Part shown: positions 35,329 through 45,449 of the stretch, in pieces
How positions within the stretch are numbered: position 1 is the first letter of the stretch
Layout: every line of letters begins with the position of its first letter
NCBI RefSeq assembly: GCF_903893715.1
Contig: NZ_CAITNG010000031.1
Location: 1 to 54,385 of the forward strand
Source of the DNA: an uncultured Mucilaginibacter sp.
GTDB lineage: Bacteria; Bacteroidota; Bacteroidia; Sphingobacteriales; Sphingobacteriaceae
Direction: 5' to 3'
Length of the DNA stretch: 54,385 nt
Notes under the pieces: model-generated
What the model was told of the DNA's origin: nothing
The model's input: only the letters and a program-made list of their open reading frames with translations
Database searches by the model: none
Position numbers and translations under genes: made by a program

Positions 35329-36036
35329 TTACATCGGTATCTCTATAATCAATACTTGTGTTTTATCGTTTGTGCTGATGCTGAATTTATCTGTATCATA
35401 AATGCCCAAAGCATCCCTTTTGTTCAATGTGGTACCATCAATGGTTACGGCGCCATCTATCACGAACACATAAGCGCCATTTCCAGGGGTTTTTATGGTA
35501 TAATCCACCTGCTTGCCTGCATCAAACTGCCCTATGGTAAAGCGCGCATCCTGGTTTATCCATAAGGCGTCGCCTGTTTTTTCAGGTGCGATGAGCGTAT
35601 TCAATTGGTTGTATTTTAAAGCGTCGATAAAGCTTTTTTGGTCATAGCGTGGTTCAATGTCGTTTTCTTTGGGGAAAACCCATATCTGCAACAGGTTAAC
35701 CGTCTCTTTGTCGGATGGGTTATACTCTGAATGTCGGATGCCTGTTCCGGCCGACATTACCTGTACTTCGCCTGCGTGGATAATCCCTTTATTGCCCATG
35801 CTGTCGGCATGTTCCAGTTGCCCGGATAGGATAATGGTGATGATTTCCATATTGTCGTGCCCATGCATACCAAAACCTTTGGATGGCGATACATAGTCAT
35901 CGTTCAATACCCTTAAAGCACCGAAATTCATCTTTTCGGGGTCGTACCAGCTGCTAAAGCTAAATGAATGCCATGTGTTTAACCATCCTAAATCATTGTG
36001 CCCGCGTTTGTCAGCGGGGTGTAATACTTTTTTCAT
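35329..36036 (-). CDS. Pirin family protein
   Basis: 235 residues, two-cupin fold. Metal-binding motif GFGMHGHDNMEIITIILSGQ has the HxH pair and a Glu; RHSEYNPSDKE supplies the further His and Glu. The N-terminus HNDLGWLNTWHSFSFSSWYD is the pirin signature. Bacterial pirins of this length (YhhW-like) can be quercetinases or bind metabolic enzymes; which applies here cannot be told. Single gene, ending at a strong terminator. Confidence 0.9.
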   Translation of the reverse strand: MKKVLHPADKRGHNDLGWLNTWHSFSFSSWYDPEKMNFGALRVLNDDYVSPSKGFGMHGHDNMEIITIILSGQLEHADSMGNKGIIHAGEVQVMSAGTGIRHSEYNPSDKETVNLLQIWVFPKENDIEPRYDQKSFIDALKYNQLNTLIAPEKTGDALWINQDARFTIGQFDAGKQVDYTIKTPGNGAYVFVIDGAVTIDGTTLNKRDALGIYDTDKFSISTNDKTQVLIIEIPM

Positions 36037-36181
36037 GATTGTTTCTCCATTTAATTACATGTTACAACACGCAATTTTTATGCCGGGGTGTTTGTTCCGT
36101 TGCTTTTTTATAATTTTTATGATTTTAGATGACAATATATCCGGATTTTAGAGGTCTTCCGACTATCTGTCGCTAAAAAAC

Positions 36182-37255
36182 CTACCTGCTTAGTTTCCTT
36201 ATCTGGTTTGCCAGGTCGGTTACATAGATATTCCCCTGAGCATCTTTGGCTACTTGTTGCGGTGTTGAGAACGTGGCCACGTTGCCAAACCCATTGGCTA
36301 CACCGGTGCTACCGGTTCCGGCAAACGAAGTTACCACAGCACCCGGGGTAATTGTCCTGACCAAATTGTTTGCACTGTCGGCCACGTACAGATTACCGTC
36401 GCTATTAACAATAAGCCCGTCCGGGTCGGCAAATGAGGCATTAATACCCATTCCGTTCAAAATGCCGGGGTTGCCTGTTCCGGCAAGCGTACTTACCATA
36501 CCCGCCGGGGTTATTTTGCGGATGGAACAGTTGTAAATATCTGCTACGTACAAATTGCCGGCTGCATCAAAGGCCAGGCCGCCAACCCCATTAAAGCTGG
36601 CCGACAGTGCCGGGCCATCATTTCTGTCGAACGCGCCGGAACCTGCAAATGTGCTCACTATTCCGGCTTTGCTTATTTTTCGTATCACATTATTTCCATA
36701 ATCGGATACAAAAATATTGCCCGCGCCATCGATCACCATATTACCCGGGATAAAAAATGTGGCTGCAGACACAGGTCCGTTAGACAGACCGGGTTGTGCA
36801 CTTCCCGCAAAGGTGCTCACCACACCCGCCGGGGTTATTTTTCTGATTTGATTTCCGTCGGTAACGTATAAATTTCCGGCGGCATCAATCACGATACATT
36901 CCGGCTGATTAAAAGTGGCCGATGTGCCCGGCCCATTGTCCGACCCACTCACCCCAGTTCCGGCAAAAGTGCTCACTATCCCGCTGGTACTGATTTTACG
37001 AATCTTATTATTGCCCGAGTCGACCACGTACATATTCCCCGCGGCATCGAAAACCATGCCCAACGGCGAGTAAAATGTGGCAGTACTTACCGGCCCGTCT
37101 GCTGCACCTTTCATCCCCGTACCGGCAAAGGAACTTACAATCACGTTCTTGTCGCCGCTTTGCCCGTCGTACGGCGCTTTATTGCAGGCCGCAAACACAC
37201 CACAAAGCAATATCGCTGCAAAGGCACAAATTTTATATAAACTACTCTTTTTCAA
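36182..37255 (-). CDS. NHL-repeat lipoprotein, six-bladed propeller
   Basis: 357 residues. Lipoprotein signal with lipobox near FAAC24N (LLCGVFAACNK), so the mature protein is membrane-anchored. Six consecutive repeats of about 54 residues, each of the form VVSTFAGTG then a Gly/Asn-rich turn, ATF, then DAAGNLYVADSGNNxIRKI. They should close into one six-bladed beta propeller. NHL propellers in this phylum often bind carbohydrate or protein on the cell surface; no enzyme motif is visible. Two blades lack the SGNN turn (DGNQIRKI, DLANQIRKL). Stands alone, 145 bases from the pirin gene. Confidence 0.88.
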   Translation of the reverse strand: MKKSSLYKICAFAAILLCGVFAACNKAPYDGQSGDKNVIVSSFAGTGMKGAADGPVSTATFYSPLGMVFDAAGNMYVVDSGNNKIRKISTSGIVSTFAGTGVSGSDNGPGTSATFNQPECIVIDAAGNLYVTDGNQIRKITPAGVVSTFAGSAQPGLSNGPVSAATFFIPGNMVIDGAGNIFVSDYGNNVIRKISKAGIVSTFAGSGAFDRNDGPALSASFNGVGGLAFDAAGNLYVADIYNCSIRKITPAGMVSTLAGTGNPGILNGMGINASFADPDGLIVNSDGNLYVADSANNLVRTITPGAVVTSFAGTGSTGVANGFGNVATFSTPQQVAKDAQGNIYVTDLANQIRKLSR

Positions 37256-37433
37256 TTGATTGGCTTAAATTTAGCTGCGATTGGCTGATTGGTATACCCA
37301 AATATAAGTATTCCCGTTTATATTCAGTATCATAACAAAACCACCAGCACAACTGTTTTATCGGCTATAATTTATATTTCCGTACTTTTACAGCGAATTT
37401 GGGCGTTATATCCCATTATATAAAAGCATCATT

Positions 37434-39311
37434 GTGAGTACATATATATCAGCTGAAGGCCTTGGCCACTCTTTTCATGATACCTGGTTGTTCCGTCAGT
37501 TAACCTTTGGTATTAACCGCGGCCGCAGGGTTGCATTGGTTGGTGCCAATGGCGCCGGTAAATCAACCTTATTAAAACTGTTATCGGGCCAACTGGCACC
37601 AATGGAAGGCAAGGTTGTACGCAGTAAAGAGCTAAAGCTGGGCTATTTAGAGCAAGACCCTCAATTTGTTAAAGGAGCAACCATCAGCGATTTTATTTTT
37701 GCTTCGGATAATGTGCAGCAGCAGCTTATCCGTCGGTACGAAGAGTTATTGGAAGATGATCCCGAAAACTATGCCGAGATAGAGCGTGTTACCGAAGAAA
37801 TAAGCAATAACGACGCCTGGGAATACGAACACAACATCAAAACAATATTGGGCCGCCTCGATATCCACCATCTGGAGCAAAAAATAGAGACACTTTCGGG
37901 TGGGCAAAAAAAACGTTTAGCCTTGGCGCAGCTGCTTATCGCGAACCCGGAAATTTATGTTTTAGATGAGCCCACCAACCATTTGGACATTGATACCATA
38001 GAATGGTTGGAGAGTTTATTGACTGAAGGCAACAAAACCATCCTGCTGGTAACGCACGATAGGTACTTCCTCGATAATGTATGTAACGAAATTATTGAGA
38101 TAGAGCGCGGCAAAATATTCAACTATAATGGTAACTATGGTTACTATTTGGAGAAAAAAGCCGAGCGCGAGGCGACCGACGTGGCACAGTTTCACAAAAA
38201 CTCACAATTGTTAAAAAAGGAATTGGATTGGATGCGCCGCCAGCCACAGGCGCGGGGTACTAAATCACAATCGCGCATTAATTCGTTTTACGAGTTGGAA
38301 GAAAAGACAAAGAATGCCGGTCCGCTGGAAAAAGTGGAATTGACCATGAAGGCTGCACGTCAGGGCAACAAAATTATGGAGATAAACCATTTGGCCAAAG
38401 GTTTTAATGGTGCCAAACTGATAGACAACTTTAGCTATACCTTTAAAAAGGGCGACAGGATAGGCCTTGCCGGCAAGAATGGTAGTGGTAAATCCACCTT
38501 CCTCAATATGATAACCGGGGCTTTACAGCCCGACAGCGGCAAAATAGATAAAGGTGAAACCACGGTGATGGGTTACTTTCACCAGGGCGGTATTGTTTTT
38601 AAAGAAACCGACCGGGTAATTGATGTAGTGAAGAACGTTGCTGAATATATTTTAATGGCCGACGGCAAAACCATTACCGCATCCAGCCTGCTTACGCAGT
38701 TTTTGTTCCCCCCTGCAAAACAACATGGTTTTATATCGAAACTAAGCGGTGGCGAAAAGAAACGCCTGCAATTGATGCACATCCTGATGAAAAATCCTAA
38801 TTTTTTGATTTTGGATGAGCCGACCAACGATTTGGATATAGATACCCTGAATGTATTGGAAGATTTTTTGACAAATTATCCCGGCGTTTTGGTTTTGGTT
38901 ACACACGACAGGTATCTGTTAGACAAGCTAACCGACCAGCTTTTTATTTTAGAAGGCAATGGGGTTACCAAAATATATAATGGCAATTATTCGGATTACA
39001 GGATAGAGCTGGACGAAATGAAGGCCGAAGCCAAGCGCCAAAGCAAAATTGAAGCGGCCAAGCCTGTGGTAAAAGCGCCCGAACCAAAGAAAAGCAAGCT
39101 GAACTTTAAGGACCAGCAAGAGCTGCAACAACTGGATAAAGACATTGCAAAGATTGAACTGGAAATAAAAGAGAATACCAAACTGCTTAATTCGGGAATA
39201 ACCGACCATAACGAATTGGGTTATTTGGCCGAGCAAATTGAAAAACTAAATGGCATGCTCGATGATAAAACAAGCCGTTGGTTGCAATTAACCGAATTGA
39301 GTGAAGCATGA
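37434..39311 (+). CDS. uup: ABC-F family ATPase, Uup type
   Basis: 625 residues, GTG start (MSTYISAEGLGHSF). Two ABC domains without membrane helices: Walker A LVGANGAGKSTLLKLL and LAGKNGSGKSTFLNMI, signatures TLSGGQKKRLALA and KLSGGEKKRLQLM, Walker B EIYVLDEPTNHLDID and NFLILDEPTNDLDID. The linker between them (about 240-310) is the arm that reaches ribosomal RNA. A C-terminal coiled coil of about 70 residues (FKDQQELQQLDKDIAKIEL) is the Uup hallmark. Such proteins act on stalled ribosomes or DNA-structure tolerance. Its stop overlaps the next start by four bases (ATGA). Confidence 0.92.
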   Translation: MSTYISAEGLGHSFHDTWLFRQLTFGINRGRRVALVGANGAGKSTLLKLLSGQLAPMEGKVVRSKELKLGYLEQDPQFVKGATISDFIFASDNVQQQLIRRYEELLEDDPENYAEIERVTEEISNNDAWEYEHNIKTILGRLDIHHLEQKIETLSGGQKKRLALAQLLIANPEIYVLDEPTNHLDIDTIEWLESLLTEGNKTILLVTHDRYFLDNVCNEIIEIERGKIFNYNGNYGYYLEKKAEREATDVAQFHKNSQLLKKELDWMRRQPQARGTKSQSRINSFYELEEKTKNAGPLEKVELTMKAARQGNKIMEINHLAKGFNGAKLIDNFSYTFKKGDRIGLAGKNGSGKSTFLNMITGALQPDSGKIDKGETTVMGYFHQGGIVFKETDRVIDVVKNVAEYILMADGKTITASSLLTQFLFPPAKQHGFISKLSGGEKKRLQLMHILMKNPNFLILDEPTNDLDIDTLNVLEDFLTNYPGVLVLVTHDRYLLDKLTDQLFILEGNGVTKIYNGNYSDYRIELDEMKAEAKRQSKIEAAKPVVKAPEPKKSKLNFKDQQELQQLDKDIAKIELEIKENTKLLNSGITDHNELGYLAEQIEKLNGMLDDKTSRWLQLTELSEA

Positions 39312-39559
39312 GCTTGGCTGACATCATAGCTTCGACCGGTGTTTTGATACTATTGGCGGCTTTCTTTTTGAATTTGTTTGGCAGGATAGCGAGTAACAAC
39401 AAGTTCTATATCTTATCAAATATAATTGGCGCCGGGCTTTGTTGCCTGTCGTCGTGCATGATCCGGTTTTATCCGTTTGTAGTATTGGAAGCCATTTGGG
39501 CGGGTGTTGCTATAGTGTCATTGTTTAAGCATGTTCCACGTGGAACATCAAACGACTGA
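39308..39559 (+). CDS. CBU_0592-like small membrane protein
   Basis: 83 residues. Three short hydrophobic helices (ADIIASTGVLILLAAFFLNL, YILSNIIGAGLCCLSSCMIR, FVVLEAIWAGVAIVSLFK). The pattern NxxGAxLxxxS with a final EAxW matches small membrane proteins annotated as CBU_0592 family; no function is known. Coupled to uup by a four-base overlap. The last codons, HVPRGTSND, are written through the first parS-like palindrome (39531-39548), so DNA constraints may shape this C-terminus. Confidence 0.75.
   Translation: MSLADIIASTGVLILLAAFFLNLFGRIASNNKFYILSNIIGAGLCCLSSCMIRFYPFVVLEAIWAGVAIVSLFKHVPRGTSND
39531..39548. promoter_or_regulatory. parS-like ParB-binding site 1
   Basis: Contains TGTTCCACGTGGAACA, a 16-base perfect palindrome (18 bp with flanks) equal to the ParB site variant used in Pseudomonas and one step from the Bacillus consensus TGTTNCACGTGAAACA. 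It lies within the end of the small membrane protein gene. Confidence 0.75.
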
Positions 39560-39576
39560 GTTTATTAATTAGTTTT

Positions 39577-39600
39577 GCAATGTTCCACGTGGAACATTGC
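39577..39600. promoter_or_regulatory. parS-like ParB-binding site 2
   Basis: 24-bp perfect palindrome with the same 16-base core as site 1, centre 49 bp away. It lies between the small membrane protein and mnmG, nine bases before the likely mnmG ATG. Two exact copies this close make chance unlikely. Confidence 0.8.
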
Positions 39601-39608
39601 CATATAAG

Positions 39609-41471
39609 ATGTTTAACAAGTATAATGTTATTGTAGTGGGTGCCGGCCATGCCGGATGTGAGGCTGCTGCCGCCGCGGCCAACCTCGGCTCAAGCGTGCT
39701 TTTGATTACCATGAACATGGAAACCATAGCGCAAATGAGCTGCAACCCCGCTATGGGCGGCGTAGCCAAAGGCCAAATTGTACGGGAAATAGATGCATTA
39801 GGTGGCTATTCGGGTATCATATCCGACAAAACAAGCATCCAATTCCGCATGCTGAACCGCTCAAAAGGCCCTGCCATGTGGAGCCCGCGCACACAAAACG
39901 ACAGGAAACGATTCTCGGAAGAATGGCGTTTGGCTTTAGAAAGAACGCCAAACGTTGATTTCTGGCAGGAGATGGTATCCTCGCTTATCATCAAAAATGG
40001 AAAAGTTTGCGGTGTTAAAACCTCATTAGGGATAGAGATAGAATCGGATGCTGTGGTGTTGACCAACGGCACATTCCTTAACGGCGTCATCCATATTGGC
40101 GAAAAACGCATGGGCGGCGGGCGTGCAGCCGAGCGGGCAGCTACCGGAATTACCGAACAATTAATAGAACTGGGTTTTGAAGCAGGGCGCATGAAAACAG
40201 GCACACCTCCTCGTGTGGATGGTCGCTCGCTAAACTATTCCCTAATGGAAGAGCAATGGGGCGACGAAGAACGCGGCCGTTTCTCGTACACCGATGTAAA
40301 ACTGGCCGAAGAACAACGTTGCTGCTGGATAACCTATACCAACAGTAATGTACACGAAACCCTGAAAGAAGGCTTTGAGCGTTCGCCGATGTTTACCGGG
40401 CGCATCAAAGGACTTGGGCCGAGGTATTGTCCATCCATAGAAGATAAGATAAACCGTTTTGCCGAACGCGAGCGCCACCAGATATTTGTTGAACCCGAAG
40501 GCTGGAACACCTGCGAGATATATGTCAATGGTTTCTCCACCTCCTTACCCGAGGATGTACAATACAAAGCTTTGGTACAAATACCCGGTTTTGAAAATGC
40601 CAAAATGTTCCGCCCGGGTTATGCAATAGAATACGACTATTTCCCACCTATCCAATTGGGCTTGACTTTAGAGACAAAGCTCATATCGAACCTGTTTTTT
40701 GCCGGGCAGATCAACGGAACAACCGGTTATGAAGAAGCTGCTTCACAAGGATTGATAGCGGGCATCAATGCACACCAAAAGGTACACGACAAACACGAGC
40801 TCATTATGAAACGCTCGGAATCGTATATCGGAGTGTTGATTGACGATTTGGTCACCAAGGGCACTGAAGAACCATATAGGATGTTTACCTCGCGCGCCGA
40901 ACATCGCTTGCTGCTTCGACAGGATAATGCAGATATCAGGCTAAGCCCGATTGGACATCAACTGGGCCTCATCAACGATGAGCGATTGGACAAAGTAAAC
41001 AAGAAGATTAAAGACTCGGATGATATCGTAGCATTCACCCGCACCAAGTCGATACAAATGGGCGAGGTAAATTCGTTGCTCGAAGACCTGGGCACAAGCC
41101 CGGTTAGCCAGGCTGTAAAACTGTTTGCCTTGCTCGGCCGGCCACAGGTTGGTTTTGACGATTTGCGAAAAGCTGATGAAACATTGAACGACTTACTATC
41201 GAACTATAATAAAGAAACTATAGAGCAGGCCGAAATCAAAATAAAATACGAAAGCTATTTTGAGAAAGAAATGGATATTGTGGAGCGCATGAAAAAAATG
41301 GAAGACAAGGAAATCAATCCGGAGTTCAACTATCATCAACTCGGCTCGCTCTCGAAAGAAGCACGTGAAAAGCTGATGCGCATCAAACCGCGGACACTCG
41401 GGCAGGCGTCGCGTATTTCGGGCGTATCGCCATCGGATATTTCAGTTTTGATGATACATGTAAGCCGATAG
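39609..41471 (+). CDS. mnmG: tRNA uridine-5-carboxymethylaminomethyl modification enzyme MnmG (GidA)
   Basis: 620 residues from ATG 39609 ([20 protein letters not shown]); a TTG four codons upstream lies inside the parS palindrome and is unlikely. FAD-binding [55 protein letters not shown] and the C-terminal [12 protein letters not shown], all MnmG landmarks. With MnmE it modifies the wobble uridine of several tRNAs. The gene is classically near oriC, in keeping with the two parS sites just before it. mnmE is not here. Confidence 0.97.
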   Translation: MFNKYNVIVVGAGHAGCEAAAAAANLGSSVLLITMNMETIAQMSCNPAMGGVAKGQIVREIDALGGYSGIISDKTSIQFRMLNRSKGPAMWSPRTQNDRKRFSEEWRLALERTPNVDFWQEMVSSLIIKNGKVCGVKTSLGIEIESDAVVLTNGTFLNGVIHIGEKRMGGGRAAERAATGITEQLIELGFEAGRMKTGTPPRVDGRSLNYSLMEEQWGDEERGRFSYTDVKLAEEQRCCWITYTNSNVHETLKEGFERSPMFTGRIKGLGPRYCPSIEDKINRFAERERHQIFVEPEGWNTCEIYVNGFSTSLPEDVQYKALVQIPGFENAKMFRPGYAIEYDYFPPIQLGLTLETKLISNLFFAGQINGTTGYEEAASQGLIAGINAHQKVHDKHELIMKRSESYIGVLIDDLVTKGTEEPYRMFTSRAEHRLLLRQDNADIRLSPIGHQLGLINDERLDKVNKKIKDSDDIVAFTRTKSIQMGEVNSLLEDLGTSPVSQAVKLFALLGRPQVGFDDLRKADETLNDLLSNYNKETIEQAEIKIKYESYFEKEMDIVERMKKMEDKEINPEFNYHQLGSLSKEAREKLMRIKPRTLGQASRISGVSPSDISVLMIHVSR

Positions 41472-41584
41472 CGATATAATTACTTAATTATCAATTAATT
41501 ATAAAATATCGTTTATACCGGAAGATTTTAAAAAAGTAAGTATAATCTTCATAAAAAGTTAAAAATCGATTATAACGCTTAAAA

Positions 41585-43237
41585 ATGACCTTAAATAAAA
41601 AGCCGCCGTTTTTGTTTCAATTTTTCATGGTTTTAATTGCCTTTTTGGCGCTAAACGGCTGCGCGAACATACAAAGGCCGCAAGGCGGGCCCCGCGACCG
41701 CACCCCGCCAAAATTATTGAAGGCAACTCCAGAAAATCCCACGCGAAATTTTTCGGCCAAAATTATCCAGCTCGACTTTGATGAATATTTCAGGCTGAAC
41801 AATCAGTACACCGAAATTACCATTACGCCCAACATCGAAAAATTCCCGGAGATATACACCCGTTCCAAAAGTTTGTTCATTAAGTTCAACCCGAAAGACA
41901 CGCTCGCAAAAAACACCACTTATGTCATCAATTTCGGGAAAGCCATCGCTGATATGAACGAAGGCAACGTACTGAAAAACTTTACCTATGTTTTTTCGAC
42001 AGGGCCAAAAATCGATTCGCTCAGCATAAGCGGCAACGTCATCAACACACTTACCCAGGTAAAAGAAAAAGATGTAACCGTTTTGCTTTTTCCGTTAAAA
42101 CAGGACTCGGCCATGTTCGGCAAAAAGAAGCCGGCCGTTTATACCACAACAGATACCTCCGGCAATTTTAAACTGGGCAACCTTCGACCCGGAGATTATA
42201 CCCTTTACGCTTTAAAGGAAACGACCGTCAATAAAATTTATGACAACGAAGACGAATTGATTGCTTTCCTTAAAAGTCCTGTACACCTTACTAAGGACAC
42301 GGCAAATATACATTTGAACCTCTTTAAGCAAATACCCGCCAAACTGCGACCCATCGACCGCCGGATAGACGATGACGGCAAGCTGTTCTTTACCTTTAAC
42401 AAAAGCATACCAACTATCGGTGTAAAAATACTGGATCCAACTTTGGATGCCATTAAACAGGTAAATTTTAACAAAACATCCGACACTACCACCATCTACC
42501 TGACCAGCATGGCCTTCGATTCCGTAAAGGTTTCGTTCTTAAGTAACGGTAAGCCGCTTGACACACTTACTTTGAGGAGACGGAAAAACGACACCTACAA
42601 GCATGTACTGCAATTAGGGTATAATGTTGGTTCGGATGAACGCCTGAAACCGGGGGCCGATTTAAACGTTTTTACCAGTTACCCCGTTACCTCGGTAGAC
42701 CCTACCCGTGTTATTTTAATGGAAGACAGCATTGACGTTAGTAGCGACTTAAAACTTAGCAAAAACCCCGAAAACCCAAAAGCATTTAGTGTTAAATACC
42801 CATGGAAAGATGACAAGAATTATTCCATCAGTTTCAATGTGGGTACGTTTACAGATATCTATGGGAATAGGAATTTGCTATCGAACAAAAAATTCCATCT
42901 GGACAAGCCCGAAAATTATGGAGAACTGAACTTACGGGTTGTTTTGCCCGATACAGGAAAAACCTATGTCGTCCAGTTGCTTAGTTCTGATAATGTAACG
43001 GTACTTCAAAGCAACGTGGTTACCAAAACGGGTATCGTGTCGTACAAAAACTTCCCGACTACGAAATACAGGGTGCGCGTAATATACGATACCAACAAAA
43101 ATGGCAAGTGGGACACAGGAAATCTCAAAACCAAAACGTACCCTGAGAATATTTGGTACTATAGTAAACCCTTTACCATTAGGCCAAACTTTGATGATAA
43201 CGAAGACTTAACTGTACCAAAAGAACCTACTCCTTAA
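41585..43237 (+). CDS. Ig-like (Big_5) domain lipoprotein
   Basis: 550 residues. Lipoprotein signal ending at LALNGC24A. Residues about 40-145 are a bacterial Ig-like domain (TPPKLLKATPENP, KIIQLDFDEYF, YVINFGKAIADMN, FTYVFSTGP). Another beta-sandwich follows (VTVLLFPLKQDS, GNFKLGNLRPGDYTLYALKE, the carboxypeptidase-regulatory-like turn), and a similar tail with KYRVRVIYDTNKNGKWDTG. Proteins of this make-up are common in Bacteroidota and have no assigned role; surface location is expected. Tail overlaps the convergent carbonic anhydrase gene by 11 bases. Confidence 0.85.
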   Translation: MTLNKKPPFLFQFFMVLIAFLALNGCANIQRPQGGPRDRTPPKLLKATPENPTRNFSAKIIQLDFDEYFRLNNQYTEITITPNIEKFPEIYTRSKSLFIKFNPKDTLAKNTTYVINFGKAIADMNEGNVLKNFTYVFSTGPKIDSLSISGNVINTLTQVKEKDVTVLLFPLKQDSAMFGKKKPAVYTTTDTSGNFKLGNLRPGDYTLYALKETTVNKIYDNEDELIAFLKSPVHLTKDTANIHLNLFKQIPAKLRPIDRRIDDDGKLFFTFNKSIPTIGVKILDPTLDAIKQVNFNKTSDTTTIYLTSMAFDSVKVSFLSNGKPLDTLTLRRRKNDTYKHVLQLGYNVGSDERLKPGADLNVFTSYPVTSVDPTRVILMEDSIDVSSDLKLSKNPENPKAFSVKYPWKDDKNYSISFNVGTFTDIYGNRNLLSNKKFHLDKPENYGELNLRVVLPDTGKTYVVQLLSSDNVTVLQSNVVTKTGIVSYKNFPTTKYRVRVIYDTNKNGKWDTGNLKTKTYPENIWYYSKPFTIRPNFDDNEDLTVPKEPTP

Positions 43238-43742
43238 ACCAGCTTGAATACATAATGTAGTTATTAGGAAGACGCTTTAACAGCTCACGCTGCTCATCGG
43301 TAATGGGCTTTATTTTTTTGGCAGGCATGCCGGCATAGAGGTAACCCGATTCGCAAACAGTATTCTCTAACACAACAGCACCGGCCGCTATAATTACAAA
43401 TTCCTGTACATCGGCATGATCCATTACAATAGCGCCCATGCCTACCAACACATGGTCATGCAGCGTACAGCCGTGCACCAGGGCGTTATGGCCGATAGAC
43501 ACATTATTACCTATATTGGTGGCCGCACGCAGGTAGGTAGCGTGTATCACTGCGCCATCCTGTATATTGGAGTTGTTACCTATCTTGATATAATTAACAT
43601 CGCCGCGGATGACGGCATTGAACCAAACGGAACAATTATCGCCCATTGTCACATCGCCAACAATGGTGGCATTATCGGCAATATAACAGTCAGCACCCCA
43701 TGTGGGCATTTTATCTTTAACCGGCAATATCAAGGGTGGCAT
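43227..43742 (-). CDS. Gamma carbonic anhydrase family protein
   Basis: 171 residues. Left-handed beta-helix hexapeptides (NATIVGDVTMGDNCSVWFNA, IKIGNNSNIQDGAVIHATY). Three histidine ligands are in place: IHATY, SIGHNALVHGCTL and LVHG. The trimer would bind zinc or iron between subunits. YrdA/CaiE-type members do not always show carbonic anhydrase activity, so the reaction is uncertain. Convergent overlap of 11 bases with the Ig-like lipoprotein; divergent from the tRNA. Confidence 0.9.
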   Translation of the reverse strand: MPPLILPVKDKMPTWGADCYIADNATIVGDVTMGDNCSVWFNAVIRGDVNYIKIGNNSNIQDGAVIHATYLRAATNIGNNVSIGHNALVHGCTLHDHVLVGMGAIVMDHADVQEFVIIAAGAVVLENTVCESGYLYAGMPAKKIKPITDEQRELLKRLPNNYIMYSSWFKE

Positions 43743-43775
43743 ATTGTAAAATTTTTTCTAATTTAGCATTTATAA

Positions 43776-43848
43776 GCGGGAATAGCTCAGCTGGTAGAGC
43801 ATCAGTTTCCCAAACTGAAGGCCGCGGGTTCGAATCCCGTTTCCCGCT
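43776..43848 (+). tRNA. tRNA-Gly (anticodon CCC)
   Basis: 73-base cloverleaf. Acceptor GCGGGAA pairs with TTCCCGC (43841-43847). D arm GCTC...GAGC; anticodon stem TCAGT/ACTGA around TTCCCAA, giving anticodon CCC; T arm with GGTTCGAAT. Discriminator T; CCA is not encoded. The CCC anticodon reads GGG. It lies alone between the carbonic anhydrase gene and nadB, 6 bases from the end of nadB. Confidence 0.95.
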
Positions 43849-43853
43849 CTTTA

Positions 43854-45449
43854 TTATCTCAAAACCGTATCCTCCACAACTTCCAAATGGTTTGGGTAGT
43901 CGGTGGTATAATGGAGACCACGGCTCTCTTTACGCAACATCGCCGATTTGATAACAATGTACGATACCTGTATCAAATTGCGCAACTCGCACAGTTTAAC
44001 CGACAGTTTTGTTTTCTTGTAAAAATCTTCTGTTTCTTCGTATAGCAGCCCCATCCTTCGCATGGCCCTTTCCAAACGGAAATCGGACCGAACTATGCCC
44101 ACATAATCGCTCATCACTTTTTGCATTTCGCGGATATTGTGCGTAACCAGGATGTCCTCGTTAGAGAGCTGCACTCCTTTTTCATCCCAGTCGGGTATAT
44201 TTTCCGGTATTATATTCTGTCCAAATTTTATGATGGCATCTTCATATATCCGGTGCGCAAAAACCAATGCCTCCAGTAATGAGTTAGAAGCCAAACGATT
44301 GGCACCATGCAATCCAGTTGATGATGTCTCGCCACAAGCATACAAACGCAATATGGATGATTTACCGCGTTCGTCAACCATTACCCCACCACACATATAA
44401 TGGCAGGCAGGCGCAACTGGTATCATATCCTTGGTCATATCAATACCAATTTCCAAACACTTGGCATAAATATTAGGGAAATGGGCTAAAATATCGTTTT
44501 TACTTCGGTGTCGTATATCAAGATAAACAAACTCCTCGCCCGACCGTTTCATTTCATTATCTATTGCCCGGGCAACAATATCACGAGGAGCTAACGAACC
44601 ACGTGCATCATACTCCCGCATAAATTCATCACCATTCCTCCTTTTTAGTATCCCGCCAAAACCGCGAACAGCTTCTGATATCAAAAAAGAAGGGTACTCT
44701 CCCGGATTATACAAAGCTGTGGGATGGAATTGGATAAACTCCATATTTCTCACTTTACCCTTGGCGCGATACACCATGGCCACACCATCGCCGGTTGCTA
44801 TAGTTGGGTTAGTTGTAATAGAATAAATATGCCCGGCACCACCCGAAGCCATTACTGTTACTTTCGATAATATCTTTTCAACCGTACTGGTTTCGGTATT
44901 GAAGGCATAAATACCATAACAAGTGATATCGGGCGATGATTTATCTACAAATTCTCCTAAATGATGTTGGGTTATTAAATCCACAGCAAAATAGTGGGTC
45001 AGTATTTCAATATTAGGATCCAGGTGAATCTGTTCTAATAAAGCACGTTCAATTTCAAAACCGGTGATATCCTTATAATGCAGTACCCGAAATTCGGAAT
45101 GGCCGCCTTCTTTTGCCAGGTCAAAAAGTCCTTGGTTCGTCTTATCAAAGTTGGTACCATAGTCAATAATCTCCTGAATACGCTCCGGACCCTCTTTAAC
45201 AACTATACTCACCACGTTTTTGTCGCACAAGCCATCACCCGCTATTAGGGTGTCTTTTATATGCTTCTCAAACGAATCTTCTTTTTTATCCACAACCACT
45301 GCAACACCGCCTTGTGCATATTTTGTGTTCGATTCGTCCTCGTTCGATTTGGTAACTATCAGTACTTTACCATGTTTAGCTGCTTTTAACGCAAAGCTTA
45401 AACCGGCAATACCCGAACCTATCACCAAAAAATCAACATCCCTGTTCAT
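43854..45449 (-). CDS. nadB: L-aspartate oxidase
   Basis: 531 residues. FAD enzyme that oxidises aspartate to iminoaspartate for NAD synthesis. FAD motif DFLVIGSGIAGLSFALKAA; SNTKYAQGGVAVV; the active-site region FIQFHPTALYNPGEYPS; GGILKRRNGDEFM; VAPACHYMCGGVMVDERG; CGETSSTGLHGANRLASNSL. The C-terminal helical domain is complete (FRLERAMRRMGLLYEETE). It stands opposite nadA across a 409-base control region; together they give quinolinate. nadC is not in the window. Confidence 0.96.
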   Translation of the reverse strand: MNRDVDFLVIGSGIAGLSFALKAAKHGKVLIVTKSNEDESNTKYAQGGVAVVVDKKEDSFEKHIKDTLIAGDGLCDKNVVSIVVKEGPERIQEIIDYGTNFDKTNQGLFDLAKEGGHSEFRVLHYKDITGFEIERALLEQIHLDPNIEILTHYFAVDLITQHHLGEFVDKSSPDITCYGIYAFNTETSTVEKILSKVTVMASGGAGHIYSITTNPTIATGDGVAMVYRAKGKVRNMEFIQFHPTALYNPGEYPSFLISEAVRGFGGILKRRNGDEFMREYDARGSLAPRDIVARAIDNEMKRSGEEFVYLDIRHRSKNDILAHFPNIYAKCLEIGIDMTKDMIPVAPACHYMCGGVMVDERGKSSILRLYACGETSSTGLHGANRLASNSLLEALVFAHRIYEDAIIKFGQNIIPENIPDWDEKGVQLSNEDILVTHNIREMQKVMSDYVGIVRSDFRLERAMRRMGLLYEETEDFYKKTKLSVKLCELRNLIQVSYIVIKSAMLRKESRGLHYTTDYPNHLEVVEDTVLR

